A DNA stretch of 64,000 nucleotides from Paracnuella aquatica. Lineage in GTDB: Bacteria; Bacteroidota; Bacteroidia; Chitinophagales; Chitinophagaceae. Of the stretch, positions 36,041 through 44,718 are shown one piece after another (position 1 is the first letter of the stretch; the number at the start of each line of letters is the position of its first letter). The position numbers and the translations under genes were made by a program. A model generated the notes under the pieces. It was not told the origin of the DNA. It worked only from the letters and a program-made list of their open reading frames with translations, and did not search any database. Location of the stretch: contig NZ_QOWJ01000015.1 in assembly GCF_003332885.2 (NCBI RefSeq), positions 1 to 64,000 of the forward strand, read 5' to 3'.

Positions 36041-37759
36041 TCAAATCATATCAATAATTTTCAAATCACTCTCTTCTTCCTCCTCTAGATATCTAGTTAA
36101 TTCCTCAAGAACGCGGGGGAATAGAGGTACAATATCCTTTCTTAACTCAGCAAATTGCTTTTTCTCTAATTTATTTTCTTCTTGTGTGAATTTAATCTCC
36201 TTCTGATTTCTAGCATGAGCAGCCATTACAATTTTGTGACGCTCATCGTAAAAAAGAGAAATTTTTTCAAAAATTAATTCTAGGTTTCTCGATTGCGAGG
36301 AGAAAATGACACTAAAAAAGTATACACTGTAAATGTGTTCATAATGTGACTTCTTCCATCTTCCCTGTAATTCTGAATAAGTTTGTTTAATAAAGGGGAT
36401 CGAAATATACCTTATTACATTGATTGGGTCTTGTTCTAATAATAGAGTATAAAAATTTTCTTTAGGTGGCAAAAAGCGATTTCCACTTTCCCATATCTCA
36501 TTGCATATTTTTTGGTAAATTTCTCTTTTGTGACCTTCCTCAAGGCTTACTACATACAAAGAAGCAAAATATTCTTGTAGTGATCTATGAGGAAAAACAT
36601 AATCCAATCCCTCTTTATTTAAAATGCAAATTGCGACCTGTAAATCATTTACTAATTTTTGACTATCAAACTGGAGCGTTTTCTTTTTTTCCTTTATCTG
36701 AGATAACATGTCATAGAGAAAACCCTCATTAAAAACGAAAATCTCTTTGAAATACGTAATGAAAGAAAAAAGCTTTAAAATATGTTCAAACTGCTCTTTG
36801 TTAAGTCCACACGTTTTTTCGCGAGACCAAGATAACTTTGAGATGCTATCATGCAAGTAAAATAAAGAATCGAAAACTTGTTTGTAGAAAGTGCTTTTCT
36901 TAATTGGAATGTCTGAATAAGTTTGAAAGGTCAAAATGAACATCGAAAGTAACAATGGGTTGGTTAGATACGACATGTAAGACTTGTTGCTTTCTGATGC
37001 TATAGCTTCAATGATTTTTGTTGCAATCTCCTTTTCTTGAGGTGGAATTTGCTTCCTTACAAACTGCTCTATCTCACCACCGGTTAGTTCGCACACTTGT
37101 AAATTCTTAAATTTAGATAGGAGTTCGATGTTGGTATAAGGCCTCGAAGTTATAATGAAGCAGTTTTTATTATAAACTTTTGTGAAGTCATTTATATCTT
37201 TTGTTATTCGATCTTTCACACTTGAATTTAACTCATCATAACCGTCAAAAAAGAAAAGAAAATTTCCACTAAGTAATAATCGGTGAATTATTTTTTGATC
37301 AAATGCGAGTTGTTCAAGCTTAAAAATCTCATCTTCAATAAACTTGTGTAAGCTACCATTATAGTTATTTAGGTATCTGAGTTCGATTTTAATGGGAATT
37401 TTATATGCAGACTCGATTGCTTGTACAACCAAATGTTTAACAATTGTGCTTTTGCCACTTCCTGCTGTGCCTATAATTGTGATAAACCTTCCGTTAGCAA
37501 ATAAATCTTGACAAGTCGCAGTAGAGATTTTTTCAGCCGAATTAGGATGGTGATTTTTTCGCAGAAACAAAGGTTGATAAAAGTCATTTAATTTTACTGG
37601 CTCTATCCTATGTATAATAGTTTTTGTGTAATAGTTTCTTTCAAATTCTTCCACCTGATATTCAAGAAGCCGATTTGATACCGTTTGCTTTACATGTTGT
37701 TCAAGAGTGTTCCAAATCTTGGCTAAGGGTAAGTTTATTAATTCAACAATACCATCCAT
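36041..37759 (-). CDS. NACHT-domain NTPase, candidate antiphage protein
   Basis: A 572-residue STAND-type ATPase. A helical N-terminus (residues 1-90, no known effector fold recognised) precedes the NACHT module: Walker A GTAGSGKST (97-105), Walker B LFFFDGYDEL (168-177), sensor FIITSRPY (201-208) and the winged-helix region YLTNPLLLSMFILTFQ. The motif FPHRSLQEYFASLYVV, normal for the end of a NACHT/winged-helix unit, comes next, then a helical C-terminus of about 150 residues with no LRR or TPR pattern. Bacterial NACHT proteins include proven phage-defence factors. The gene is strongly AT-rich, stands alone and lies between 44-bp direct repeats, all pointing to lateral gain. The defence role is inferred. 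Confidence 0.85.
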   Translation of the reverse strand: MDGIVELINLPLAKIWNTLEQHVKQTVSNRLLEYQVEEFERNYYTKTIIHRIEPVKLNDFYQPLFLRKNHHPNSAEKISTATCQDLFANGRFITIIGTAGSGKSTIVKHLVVQAIESAYKIPIKIELRYLNNYNGSLHKFIEDEIFKLEQLAFDQKIIHRLLLSGNFLFFFDGYDELNSSVKDRITKDINDFTKVYNKNCFIITSRPYTNIELLSKFKNLQVCELTGGEIEQFVRKQIPPQEKEIATKIIEAIASESNKSYMSYLTNPLLLSMFILTFQTYSDIPIKKSTFYKQVFDSLFYLHDSISKLSWSREKTCGLNKEQFEHILKLFSFITYFKEIFVFNEGFLYDMLSQIKEKKKTLQFDSQKLVNDLQVAICILNKEGLDYVFPHRSLQEYFASLYVVSLEEGHKREIYQKICNEIWESGNRFLPPKENFYTLLLEQDPINVIRYISIPFIKQTYSELQGRWKKSHYEHIYSVYFFSVIFSSQSRNLELIFEKISLFYDERHKIVMAAHARNQKEIKFTQEENKLEKKQFAELRKDIVPLFPRVLEELTRYLEEEEESDLKIIDMI

Positions 37760-37939
37760 TTAATTATTGCTTTAAAACTTTACTAATGTAAGCTTCTAAT
37801 GATCTTATGAAAACTTTTTTTACAAAAAGATTTATAGCAAATTGCAATCAACTAGATGAAATCCACTTACTACCGTTGTTGGTGTTTGCCTGGCATCTAT
37901 GTAGTGGCGGCACCTACAACCGTGTAGGCAATAATTTTT

Positions 37940-37983
37940 GGTGAGCCAGCGCACAAAAGCTGCGCATCACACCAACAACGGCT
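37940..37983. repeat. Direct repeat DR-R right of the NACHT gene
   Basis: Second copy of the 44-bp repeat (GGTGAGCCAGCGCACAAAAG, then CTGCGCATCACACCAACAAC, then GGCT). Upstream at 37872-37885 ACCGTTGTTGGTGT is the inverse of its end, so this copy sits in a larger palindrome of about 110 bp. 37760-37870 shows no gene. Confidence 0.85.
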
Positions 37984-37989
37984 AATACC

Positions 37990-38043
37990 AGCCCAATAGA
38001 CTTCCCAACCGTACAAGTGTGCGACGCAACAACAGCCCAATAG
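37990..38043. repeat. AGCCCAATAG direct pair around GTACAAGTGTGCGA
   Basis: AGCCCAATAG occurs at 37990-37999 and 38034-38043. Between them CGTACAAGTGTGCGA (38010-38024) is the exact inverse of the 15-mer at 34115-34129. Confidence 0.55.
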
Positions 38044-38102
38044 CAATCCCACAGCCGGCTACATAAAAATTCTTCACCACCCGTTTGCAAGTTCGGACGC
38101 TT

Positions 38103-38118
38103 TGTCCGATATCGGACA
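38103..38118. promoter_or_regulatory. Perfect 16-bp palindrome, likely activator site
   Basis: TGTCCGATATCGGACA is fully palindromic, with an extra half site TTCGGAC at 38092-38098. It lies 52 bp upstream of the sigma-54-like promoter, the position and symmetry expected for a binding site of an NtrC-type activator, one of which is encoded in the same gene set (44719-46092). Confidence 0.65.
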
Positions 38119-38169
38119 GTTTTTGAAAATGAAAATGCTGCAAGTGGTTCAATTTCATGCATTTAAGTT

Positions 38170-38185
38170 TGGCACCCGCCTTGGA
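38170..38185 (+). promoter_or_regulatory. Sigma-54-like -24/-12 promoter of the export operon
   Basis: TGGCAC-CCGCC-TTGGA matches TGGCAC-N5-TTGCW at all but one core position (GG in place of GC at -12), with the required 10 bp between the two dinucleotides. Predicted start of transcription is near 38196, before the adaptor ATG at 38211 and after the alternative ATG at 38190, so the later start is used. Confidence 0.65.
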
Positions 38186-38210
38186 ATGAATGAGTCCGAA
38201 ATCAACCAAC

Positions 38211-39458
38211 ATGGACAAGGTCATTACCAAAGAAGTAACTGCACAAAAGAGAAAAAAAACACTGCTTTACGTCCTGCTTTCCCTGGCCATACTGGTGGCT
38301 GCGGTTTTTTCCCTGCGTTTTGCCTTTCATTCGAGCTTAAAAAAATCGGAGATCACCACCGCGGTGGTAGAAGTGGGCGATATTGAAAATACCATCTCCG
38401 CCTCTGGTGAAATGCGTCCCGAATTTGAGCAGGTGCTGTCCAGCGCCATCAACGCCTCCATCCAGGAAGTGCTCATCGATGCAGGCAGCAACGTGGCCGC
38501 CGGGCAGCCGGTGCTGATGCTCGATAAATCGGCTGCGCAAACCGAATACGAAAAATTGAAATACACACTGGAGTCGAAGCGCAACGCCATTCAAAAGCTG
38601 CGGCTGGAACTGGAGAAAAGCTTTTACGACATCCGCTCCAACAACGACATCAAACAACTGCGCATCAACAGCCTGCAGGCCGCACTGGAAGATGCCAAAC
38701 GACTGTACAAGGCAGGCGGCGGCACCCGCGAGGACATTGAGCAGGCCGAGCTCAATTTGAAAGTAGCACTGCTGGAAAAAAAGCAGCTCGAGAACGAAGT
38801 AAAATCCAAGCAAAGGACCATGCAGGTAGAGATCCGCGAATCGGAGCTGGCCGCAGCGGTGCAACAGCAGGATATGATGGAGCTGCAACGCAAACTGCAA
38901 CTGGCGCAGGTTACGGCCAGCCGCCCAGGTGTGATTACCTGGGTAAATAAAAACATCGGCGCCAGCGTGGTGGAAGGCGAGCCCCTGGTACGCATTGCCA
39001 ACCTCGAAAGCTTTAAGGTAACCGGTTCGATTTCGGACAACTATATGGGCCAGCTTACCAACGGCATGGAAGCCATCGTGGTGATCAACGACACGCAGTT
39101 CCGCGGTACGGTGGTCAACATCAATCCTTCGGTGCAGAACGGCATTCTTTCTTTTGATGTGCAGCTTGCGGAAAAAAAACACAGCCTGTACCGTCCCAAC
39201 ATGAAAGTGGATGTGTACCTGGTTACGGACAAACACAGCAACGTGCTGAAAGTGGCCAACGGGCCTGCATTTAAAGGCAGCAATGTGCAGGACCTGTTTG
39301 TGGTGCAAAAAGACAAAGCGGTACGCCGCACCGTGCATATTGGCCTCATCAACTTTGATCATGTAGAATTGAAAGACAATGTGCAAAAGGGCGACGTGAT
39401 CATTACCTCCGATATGAGCGACTATAAGAATGCTAAAGAAATAGCCCTCAAAAACTAG
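38211..39458 (+). CDS. HlyD/MacA-like periplasmic adaptor protein
   Basis: A 415-residue membrane-fusion protein joining an inner-membrane ABC transporter to an outer-membrane channel. It has one N-terminal membrane helix (TLLYVLLSLAILVAAVFSLRF), a barrel/lipoyl part (ISASGEMRPEFEQVLSSAINASIQEVLIDAGSNVAAGQPV), a long coiled-coil hairpin (residues about 105-240), the second lipoyl half (ASRPGVITWVNKNIGASVVEGEPL) and a beta-barrel domain with FRGTVVNINPSV. First gene of the export operon; its start is placed after the predicted sigma-54 transcription start. The TolC-like gene follows after 6 bp. Confidence 0.92.
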   Translation: MDKVITKEVTAQKRKKTLLYVLLSLAILVAAVFSLRFAFHSSLKKSEITTAVVEVGDIENTISASGEMRPEFEQVLSSAINASIQEVLIDAGSNVAAGQPVLMLDKSAAQTEYEKLKYTLESKRNAIQKLRLELEKSFYDIRSNNDIKQLRINSLQAALEDAKRLYKAGGGTREDIEQAELNLKVALLEKKQLENEVKSKQRTMQVEIRESELAAAVQQQDMMELQRKLQLAQVTASRPGVITWVNKNIGASVVEGEPLVRIANLESFKVTGSISDNYMGQLTNGMEAIVVINDTQFRGTVVNINPSVQNGILSFDVQLAEKKHSLYRPNMKVDVYLVTDKHSNVLKVANGPAFKGSNVQDLFVVQKDKAVRRTVHIGLINFDHVELKDNVQKGDVIITSDMSDYKNAKEIALKN

Positions 39459-39464
39459 TTTTTT

Positions 39465-40919
39465 ATGAAACAACCAATACTAACCATGCTGCTCCTCGGT
39501 GCTATGTGCTGCCACGCCCAGCAGGCCGATACCATCAGGGTATCGCTTACGGAAGTGGTGGCCATGGCAAAGGAGCGATCCATTGCATCGCGGCAGGCGC
39601 AAACGGTAAAGGAAACGCGTTACTGGCAGTACCGCACCTTTCGCTCCAACTATGCGCCGCAGCTATCCCTGCAGGGCAATGCACCGGGCTACAACAAGCA
39701 ATTCATACCAGTGGTGCAGCCCAATGGCACCATCGATTTCCAGCCGGTGCACAACAATAATTCGTCGCTCAATTTATCGTTCAGCCAAAGCCTGGCGGCT
39801 ACCGGCGGTACCGTGTTTGGCACCACGCAAATTCAGCGCTTTGATGATTTTGATCGCAAGAATACTTTGTACAACGGTGTGCCGTACGGGCTGGGTTATA
39901 GCCAGCCGCTTTTTAAGTTCAATGCACTGAAATGGGACCAGCGCATTGAGCCGTTGAAGTACAACGAAAGCAAGCAGCAGTTCATTGAGTCGATGGAAGA
40001 AATTGCACTGTCGGCAAGCACCTTGTTTTTCGATCAACTGCTGGCGCAGGTAAACCTGCAGATTGCCGAAACCAATTTTACCAACACCAAAAACATCATG
40101 CGCATTGCAGCCGAGAAATATGAGATGGGTAAAATTTCGCGCAACGAAATTTTGCAGCTGCAACTGGAAGAACTGAAAGCACAAAAAGCCGTAGGCACGG
40201 CACGCCGCGATATTGAAATTGCGAACCTGAATCTAAAAGCATTTGCCGGCATGCAGGGCGATGCAAAGATTGAACTGTTGGTGCCCGAAGCTATTTCGAT
40301 GATCCGCATTGCGCATGAAAAAGTGTTGTCGGAAGCTTATGCCAACCGCTCCGATGCCATTGCATTTATGCGCCGCGAACTGGAAGCCAGCCGCGATGTG
40401 GCGAAGGCAAAAGGCGACAACGGCATCAACGCTACGCTGACTGCACGATTGGGTTATTCAAAAAGCGCTACCTCGTTTACCAAAATGTACCAGTCGCCCA
40501 AAGACCAGCAACTGCTGCAACTGGAGTTTGACATTCCAATCCTGGATTGGGGCCGCTCTAAATCACGCACCAAAACAGCGGAAGCAAACCGTAAGTTTAC
40601 CGAGTATGCCGTGGAGCAGGACAAGCAAAATTTTGCACAGGAAATTGTTACGGAAGTGACCTTGTTTGACATGATGAAAGACCAGGTGGCGCTGGCCCGC
40701 CGTGCCGACAGCATTGCCTCGGAAAAGTATACCATTGCCAAAGACCGGTATGTGCTGGGCAATTTAAGCATCACGGATTTGAGTATCGCGTTCCAGGAAA
40801 AGGACCAGGCCAAGCGTGATTATGTTTTTGCGCTGCGCGATTACTGGAAAGCCTTTTACCGCCTGCGTTACCTGTCGCTGTACGATTTTGAAAACGAGCA
40901 AAAGATCGCGTATAAGTAA
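39465..40919 (+). CDS. TolC-family outer-membrane efflux protein
   Basis: A 484-residue outer-membrane channel with signal MKQPILTMLLLGAMCCHAQQ. Two OEP repeats are visible: a strand-rich part with NSSLNLSFSQSLAATGGTVFG and long helices (QIAETNFTNTKNIMRIAAEKYEMGKISRNEILQLQLEELK; then DSIASEKYTIAKDRYVLGNLSITDLSIAFQEKDQAK). The repeated YxxGxIS/LSxxDLL-type motif is the TolC hallmark. It completes a tripartite machine with the adaptor before it and the ABC genes after it. Confidence 0.92.
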   Translation: MKQPILTMLLLGAMCCHAQQADTIRVSLTEVVAMAKERSIASRQAQTVKETRYWQYRTFRSNYAPQLSLQGNAPGYNKQFIPVVQPNGTIDFQPVHNNNSSLNLSFSQSLAATGGTVFGTTQIQRFDDFDRKNTLYNGVPYGLGYSQPLFKFNALKWDQRIEPLKYNESKQQFIESMEEIALSASTLFFDQLLAQVNLQIAETNFTNTKNIMRIAAEKYEMGKISRNEILQLQLEELKAQKAVGTARRDIEIANLNLKAFAGMQGDAKIELLVPEAISMIRIAHEKVLSEAYANRSDAIAFMRRELEASRDVAKAKGDNGINATLTARLGYSKSATSFTKMYQSPKDQQLLQLEFDIPILDWGRSKSRTKTAEANRKFTEYAVEQDKQNFAQEIVTEVTLFDMMKDQVALARRADSIASEKYTIAKDRYVLGNLSITDLSIAFQEKDQAKRDYVFALRDYWKAFYRLRYLSLYDFENEQKIAYK

Positions 40920-40920
40920 A

Positions 40921-41000
40921 ACCACGAAGACACCAAGAAACTAAGAAACACTAAGAAAAACCTTCGTGTTCCTTCGTGGCCTTTGTGTCTCCGTGGTTCA
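40921..41000. repeat. ACCACGAAG...CGTGGTT inverted repeat
   Basis: ACCACGAAGACACCAAGAAA at the left and CTTTGTGTCTCCGTGGTT at the right are inverse arms filled with degenerate words (AAGAAACTAAGAAACACTAA; CCTTCGTGTTCCTTCGTGG). It lies between the channel and ATPase genes. Confidence 0.75.
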
Positions 41001-41032
41001 AATAAAATATTCACCAAACTAAAACCAACCAA

Positions 41033-41725
41033 ATGATCCAGTTAAAACAAATTGAAAAAACATACCGCACTGATACCATTGAAACCCTTGCGCTGAACGG
41101 CATTAATTTGAATATTGCCAAAGGCGAATTTCTTTCCATCATGGGCCCGTCGGGCTGCGGTAAAAGTACGCTGCTCAACATCATGGGTTTGCTCGATGCA
41201 CCCAGCAGCGGCGAAGTGCTGATTGATGGACAGCAAACCACGCATCTATCCGACAAAGCACTGGCCCGCTTCCGCAACCAAAAGATCGGGTTCATTTTTC
41301 AAAGCTTTCACCTCATTAACGACCTGAAGGTTTTGGACAATGTGGAACTCCCCCTTTTGTACCGCAACATATCTGCAAAAGAACGTACCGAGCTGGCTAA
41401 AGAAGCGCTGGTAAAAGTGGGCCTGAGCAACCGCATGAAACATTTTCCCGCACAACTTTCGGGTGGGCAAAAACAACGTGTGGCCATTGCCCGTGCCATT
41501 GTGGGTAAACCGGAATTGATCCTTGCTGATGAACCTACCGGCAACCTGGATAGTGCCATGGGCAACGAGATCATGGAGTTGTTGCTGCACCTCAACGAAG
41601 TGGACGGCGCCACCATTGTAATGGTTACCCACGATGAAACGATGGCCAAAAAAACGCATCGCCTGGTGCGCCTGTTTGATGGCTCGCAGGTAAACGATCA
41701 CGCTTTAAAACCAATGTATGCTTAA
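41033..41725 (+). CDS. MacB/LolD-type ABC transporter ATPase
   Basis: A 230-residue ATPase with Walker A GPSGCGKST, Q-loop FIFQSFHLIND, signature LSGGQKQRVAIARAI, Walker B LILADEPTGNLDS and H-loop VMVTHDE. LFDG-type endings and length match the MacB/LolD/FtsE class that powers mechanotransmission transporters rather than import. The 3' end overlaps the first permease gene by 8 bp, indicating tight coupling. Confidence 0.95.
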   Translation: MIQLKQIEKTYRTDTIETLALNGINLNIAKGEFLSIMGPSGCGKSTLLNIMGLLDAPSSGEVLIDGQQTTHLSDKALARFRNQKIGFIFQSFHLINDLKVLDNVELPLLYRNISAKERTELAKEALVKVGLSNRMKHFPAQLSGGQKQRVAIARAIVGKPELILADEPTGNLDSAMGNEIMELLLHLNEVDGATIVMVTHDETMAKKTHRLVRLFDGSQVNDHALKPMYA

Positions 41726-42956
41726 GAACTATTTTAAAATAGCGATTGCGGTATTGAAGCGCCGCAAGTTCTTTACGTTCATCTCCCTGTTTGGTATTGC
41801 GTTTACGCTTACCATTCTGATTGTGGCTACCGCATTTGTTGACAATGCCGTTAGCGCCAATTATCCCGAGGCCAATCGCGACCGCTCGCTGTACATCAAC
41901 ATGCTGGAACAGAGAAATCCGGAGAAAGGTTATTCGATGAACGGGCCCATGAGTTATCATTATGCCAGCACTTATATCAGTACACTTAAAACGCCGGAGA
42001 AAGTGGCGTTGGGCACCATGTTTACACCCACCAATACTTATGTGGCCAACAAAAAACTGGTGATTGACCTGAAGCTGACCAACGCCGAGTTTTGGGATGT
42101 TATGCAGTTCCATTTTTTGGAAGGAAAACCTTACGGCCAGCAACAAATTGCCAACAGCGAACTGGTGGCCGTTATATCGGAAGAAACCAAGCAGGAATAC
42201 TTTGGTGATGTTGCATCGGTGGTGGGTAAAACCATCGAAACCGACAACGTAAAATACAAAGTGATGGGTGTGGTAAAAAGCGTGCCGGTAACCATGCTCG
42301 TTTCTTACGCCGATATGTATGTGCCATACACGGCTTCAAAAACCAACCTCAAAACGAAATCGTACAATGGTATGTTCATGGCGGTGTTGATGGGCCGTAC
42401 CAAAGCCGACCTGCCGAAGATGAAAGCCGAATATGCCAGCGTGGTAGCCAAAGTACCGCCCGGCGATGCGGAGATGAAGCAGGTGATCAGCCATGCCGAC
42501 AAATACCTGGAAAGCTTTGTACGTTCCTCGCCGCTGCGTGGAAAGGACGGCCCGAATATGAGCATGCTGTACCTGGTGCTGGTGGTGTTTGTGTTGTTGT
42601 TCATGTTGCTGCCTACGCTCAACCTGGTCAACATCAACATCAGCCGCATCATGGAACGGTCGTCTGAAATTGGCGTCCGCAAAGCGTTTGGCGCATCATC
42701 GGGTACATTGATCGGGCAGTTTGTAGTGGAAAATTTAATCCTCACGGCCATCGGTACCGTCATTGGTGTAGCACTTTCATTTTTCGTGTTGCAGTACATC
42801 AACAGCTCGGGTATGATCGCCAATATCCACCTCACCATCAACTTCACGGTGTTGCTCTATAGCGTTATTGCCTGTATTGTCTTTGGCTTGTTGTCCGGCG
42901 TCTATCCTGCCTGGCGCATGTCAAGGCTGCAGGTGGTAGCAGCACTAAAGGCGTGA
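41718..42956 (+). CDS. MacB/FtsX-like ABC permease, copy 1
   Basis: A 412-residue permease with the MacB topology: first helix FFTFISLFGIAFTLTILIVATAF, a periplasmic core of about 240 residues, and three C-terminal helices with the conserved RSSEIGVRKAFGASSGTLIGQFVVENLIL coupling region and GLLSGVYPAWRMSRLQVVAALKA end. It is paired with a second permease downstream, so the transporter is probably a heterodimer. Substrate is unknown; MacB relatives export peptides, macrolides or lipids. Confidence 0.92.
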   Translation: MLKNYFKIAIAVLKRRKFFTFISLFGIAFTLTILIVATAFVDNAVSANYPEANRDRSLYINMLEQRNPEKGYSMNGPMSYHYASTYISTLKTPEKVALGTMFTPTNTYVANKKLVIDLKLTNAEFWDVMQFHFLEGKPYGQQQIANSELVAVISEETKQEYFGDVASVVGKTIETDNVKYKVMGVVKSVPVTMLVSYADMYVPYTASKTNLKTKSYNGMFMAVLMGRTKADLPKMKAEYASVVAKVPPGDAEMKQVISHADKYLESFVRSSPLRGKDGPNMSMLYLVLVVFVLLFMLLPTLNLVNINISRIMERSSEIGVRKAFGASSGTLIGQFVVENLILTAIGTVIGVALSFFVLQYINSSGMIANIHLTINFTVLLYSVIACIVFGLLSGVYPAWRMSRLQVVAALKA

Positions 42957-43170
42957 CGGACGTGAAACGTGAATGGTGAATAGTGAATGGTGAATTTGAT
43001 GTTCGATGATGTGAAGATGGCTGATTTGAATACATGAAAACCTACACATTACATATCAGCGATCACCACATCAGCCATCAGCCATCCGCCATCTTTCACG
43101 TTTCACTTTTCACGTCTGACGATTCACAATTCACCATTCACGACTCACCATTCACCATCTCCCTCATTCC
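42957..43170. repeat. Large word-like hairpin between the permease genes
   Basis: GTGAATGGTGAATAGTGAAT and following words (42970-43000) face AATTCACCATTCACGACTCA and CCATTCACC (43127-43158), with further inverse pairs inside (GATGTGAAGATGGCTGATTT against CATCAGCCATCAGCCATC; CGTGAAACGTGAA against TTTCACGTTTCAC). The whole 200 bp can fold back on itself. I see no gene in it. Confidence 0.85.
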
Positions 43171-43184
43171 TCAAAACTCTTTAT

Positions 43185-44381
43185 ATGTTCAAGCATTTAT
43201 TCAAATTGATCTGGAACAAAAAGAAGCAGAACTTCCTGCTCATTACGGAAATGTTTGTTTCCTTCCTGGTGCTGTTTGCCGTTTTTTCGATGGTGGTTTA
43301 TTTTTACCAGAACTACAAAAAGCCGGCAGGCTTCGATTACAACGATGTGTGGGTAGCCACTTTTTCCATGCCCGAGCACCTGCAAAGCAATGACTCCGTA
43401 AACCTCTTTGCCGAGGCCATGCGCAACAGCCTCAAATCAATGCCCGAGATAAAAGAACTGAGCTTCACCAGCATGAACGTGCCCTTTTCCATGAGCACCA
43501 ATGGCACCAGTGTAAGTTCGCAACAAAAGCCACGGGTGCACACCAATATTTTTGAAGTGGAGCCCACGTACAAAGATGTTTTAAGCATACATATGGTTGA
43601 AGGCCGCTGGTTTCAAAAAGGCGATCATGTAGCTAAGTTGCGACCCGTAGTGCTCAATCAAAAATTAAAGGAAGAATTGTTTGGCAGCGAACCGGCTTTA
43701 GGCAAAACACTGGGTGAAGAAAATTACAAAACCGGCCAGTTTGAGGACCGCTTTAAAGTAATAGGCGTGGTGCAAAACCTGAAAGAAACCGGCGACTACC
43801 AGGCCATTGAAAGCGGCGTGTACCGCGGTATGGATAGCGGTGGCCTGCGCTGGAACAATACCATTTTGCTAAAAGTGCAACCCGGCGCCGATGCGGCATT
43901 TGAAAGCAGGCTGTTTAAAACCCTTTCCAACATGACCGGCACCAGCATCGAGATTGAACACCTCGAAAAAAAGCGCATTACCAAAAACAAACTGGCGCTG
44001 GTGCCCATGATCATTATGCTGATTGTGGGTGGGTTTCTCATCATCAACGTGGCCATGGGATTGTTTGGGGTGCTTTGGTACAACATCAATAAACGCCGCG
44101 GCGAAATAGGCCTACGCAGGGCCATCGGTGCATCGGGCAGTGCGGTATCGAAACAGCTCATTGGCGAGGCCATGGTGCTGTCCACAATGGCCTTGATTGT
44201 GGGTAGTTTTTTTGCGGTGCAATTCCCGCTGCTGCATGTGTTTGACTTGCCTGCTTCGGTGTATGTGGCGGCTATACTGTTGGCGATTGTATTTATTTAT
44301 TTGCTGGTGTTTGTGTGTGCCCTGTATCCGGGCAAACAGGCTGCGGCTATTTACCCGGCGGTGGCGCTGCACGAAGAGTAA
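43185..44381 (+). CDS. MacB/FtsX-like ABC permease, copy 2
   Basis: A 398-residue permease with the same plan as the previous gene: first helix LLITEMFVSFLVLFAVFSMVVYF, a periplasmic domain (residues 45-265), and C-terminal helices carrying KRRGEIGLRRAIGASGSAVSKQLIGEAMVL and ALYPGKQAAAIYPAVALHEE. It diverges from copy 1 in sequence, consistent with an asymmetric pair rather than a recent duplication. It starts 14 bp after the hairpin-rich gap and is the last transporter gene before the regulators. Confidence 0.9.
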   Translation: MFKHLFKLIWNKKKQNFLLITEMFVSFLVLFAVFSMVVYFYQNYKKPAGFDYNDVWVATFSMPEHLQSNDSVNLFAEAMRNSLKSMPEIKELSFTSMNVPFSMSTNGTSVSSQQKPRVHTNIFEVEPTYKDVLSIHMVEGRWFQKGDHVAKLRPVVLNQKLKEELFGSEPALGKTLGEENYKTGQFEDRFKVIGVVQNLKETGDYQAIESGVYRGMDSGGLRWNNTILLKVQPGADAAFESRLFKTLSNMTGTSIEIEHLEKKRITKNKLALVPMIIMLIVGGFLIINVAMGLFGVLWYNINKRRGEIGLRRAIGASGSAVSKQLIGEAMVLSTMALIVGSFFAVQFPLLHVFDLPASVYVAAILLAIVFIYLLVFVCALYPGKQAAAIYPAVALHEE

Positions 44382-44687
44382 ACCAGTGATTTGTATGATT
44401 GGGAAGGATTTGTATGATTATTAAAAGCTTCGTCATTGCGAGGCGCCGTAGTTGCATTGTAGTAAAATGAAACTGTTGCGCCGAAGCAACCTCCTGCAAT
44501 ACACTAAACCGGTTTGCAGGAGATTGCTTCGGCGCACAGCATTTATTACTTTACAGCAACACTGCAGCGCCTCGCAATGACAAGTGTATCACAGAGTTCG
44601 TAAGGCCGCACAACCATCATACCCATCAGAGACGAACTTATTACCACACATCCCCTCAATCATTTCTATTCATACAAATCACCGGTT
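44381..44687. repeat. Nested REP-like inverted repeats, family C
   Basis: Three nested arm pairs: AACCAGTGATTTGTATGA (44381) with 44670-44687; GTCATTGCGAGGCGCC (44432) with its inverse ending at 44581; and GCGCCGAAGCAACCTCCTGC (44478) with its inverse at 44514-44535. The GTCATTGCGAGG form is a repeat type common in Bacteroidetes genomes. The gap holds no gene. Confidence 0.85.
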
Positions 44688-44718
44688 CCATCTCCGGTTT
44701 CTTTAATTTTATCCCTGC

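Noticed and set aside
35961-37983. NACHT gene as part of a multi-gene defence island
   Set aside because: Neighbours on both sides are an arginase-family gene and an efflux operon; no other defence gene is adjacent, so only a single-gene module is claimed.
43034-43393. Small open frame in the gap between the permease genes
   Set aside because: Most of it is translated repeat words (Ser/His/Pro-rich) and it runs out of frame into the real permease.
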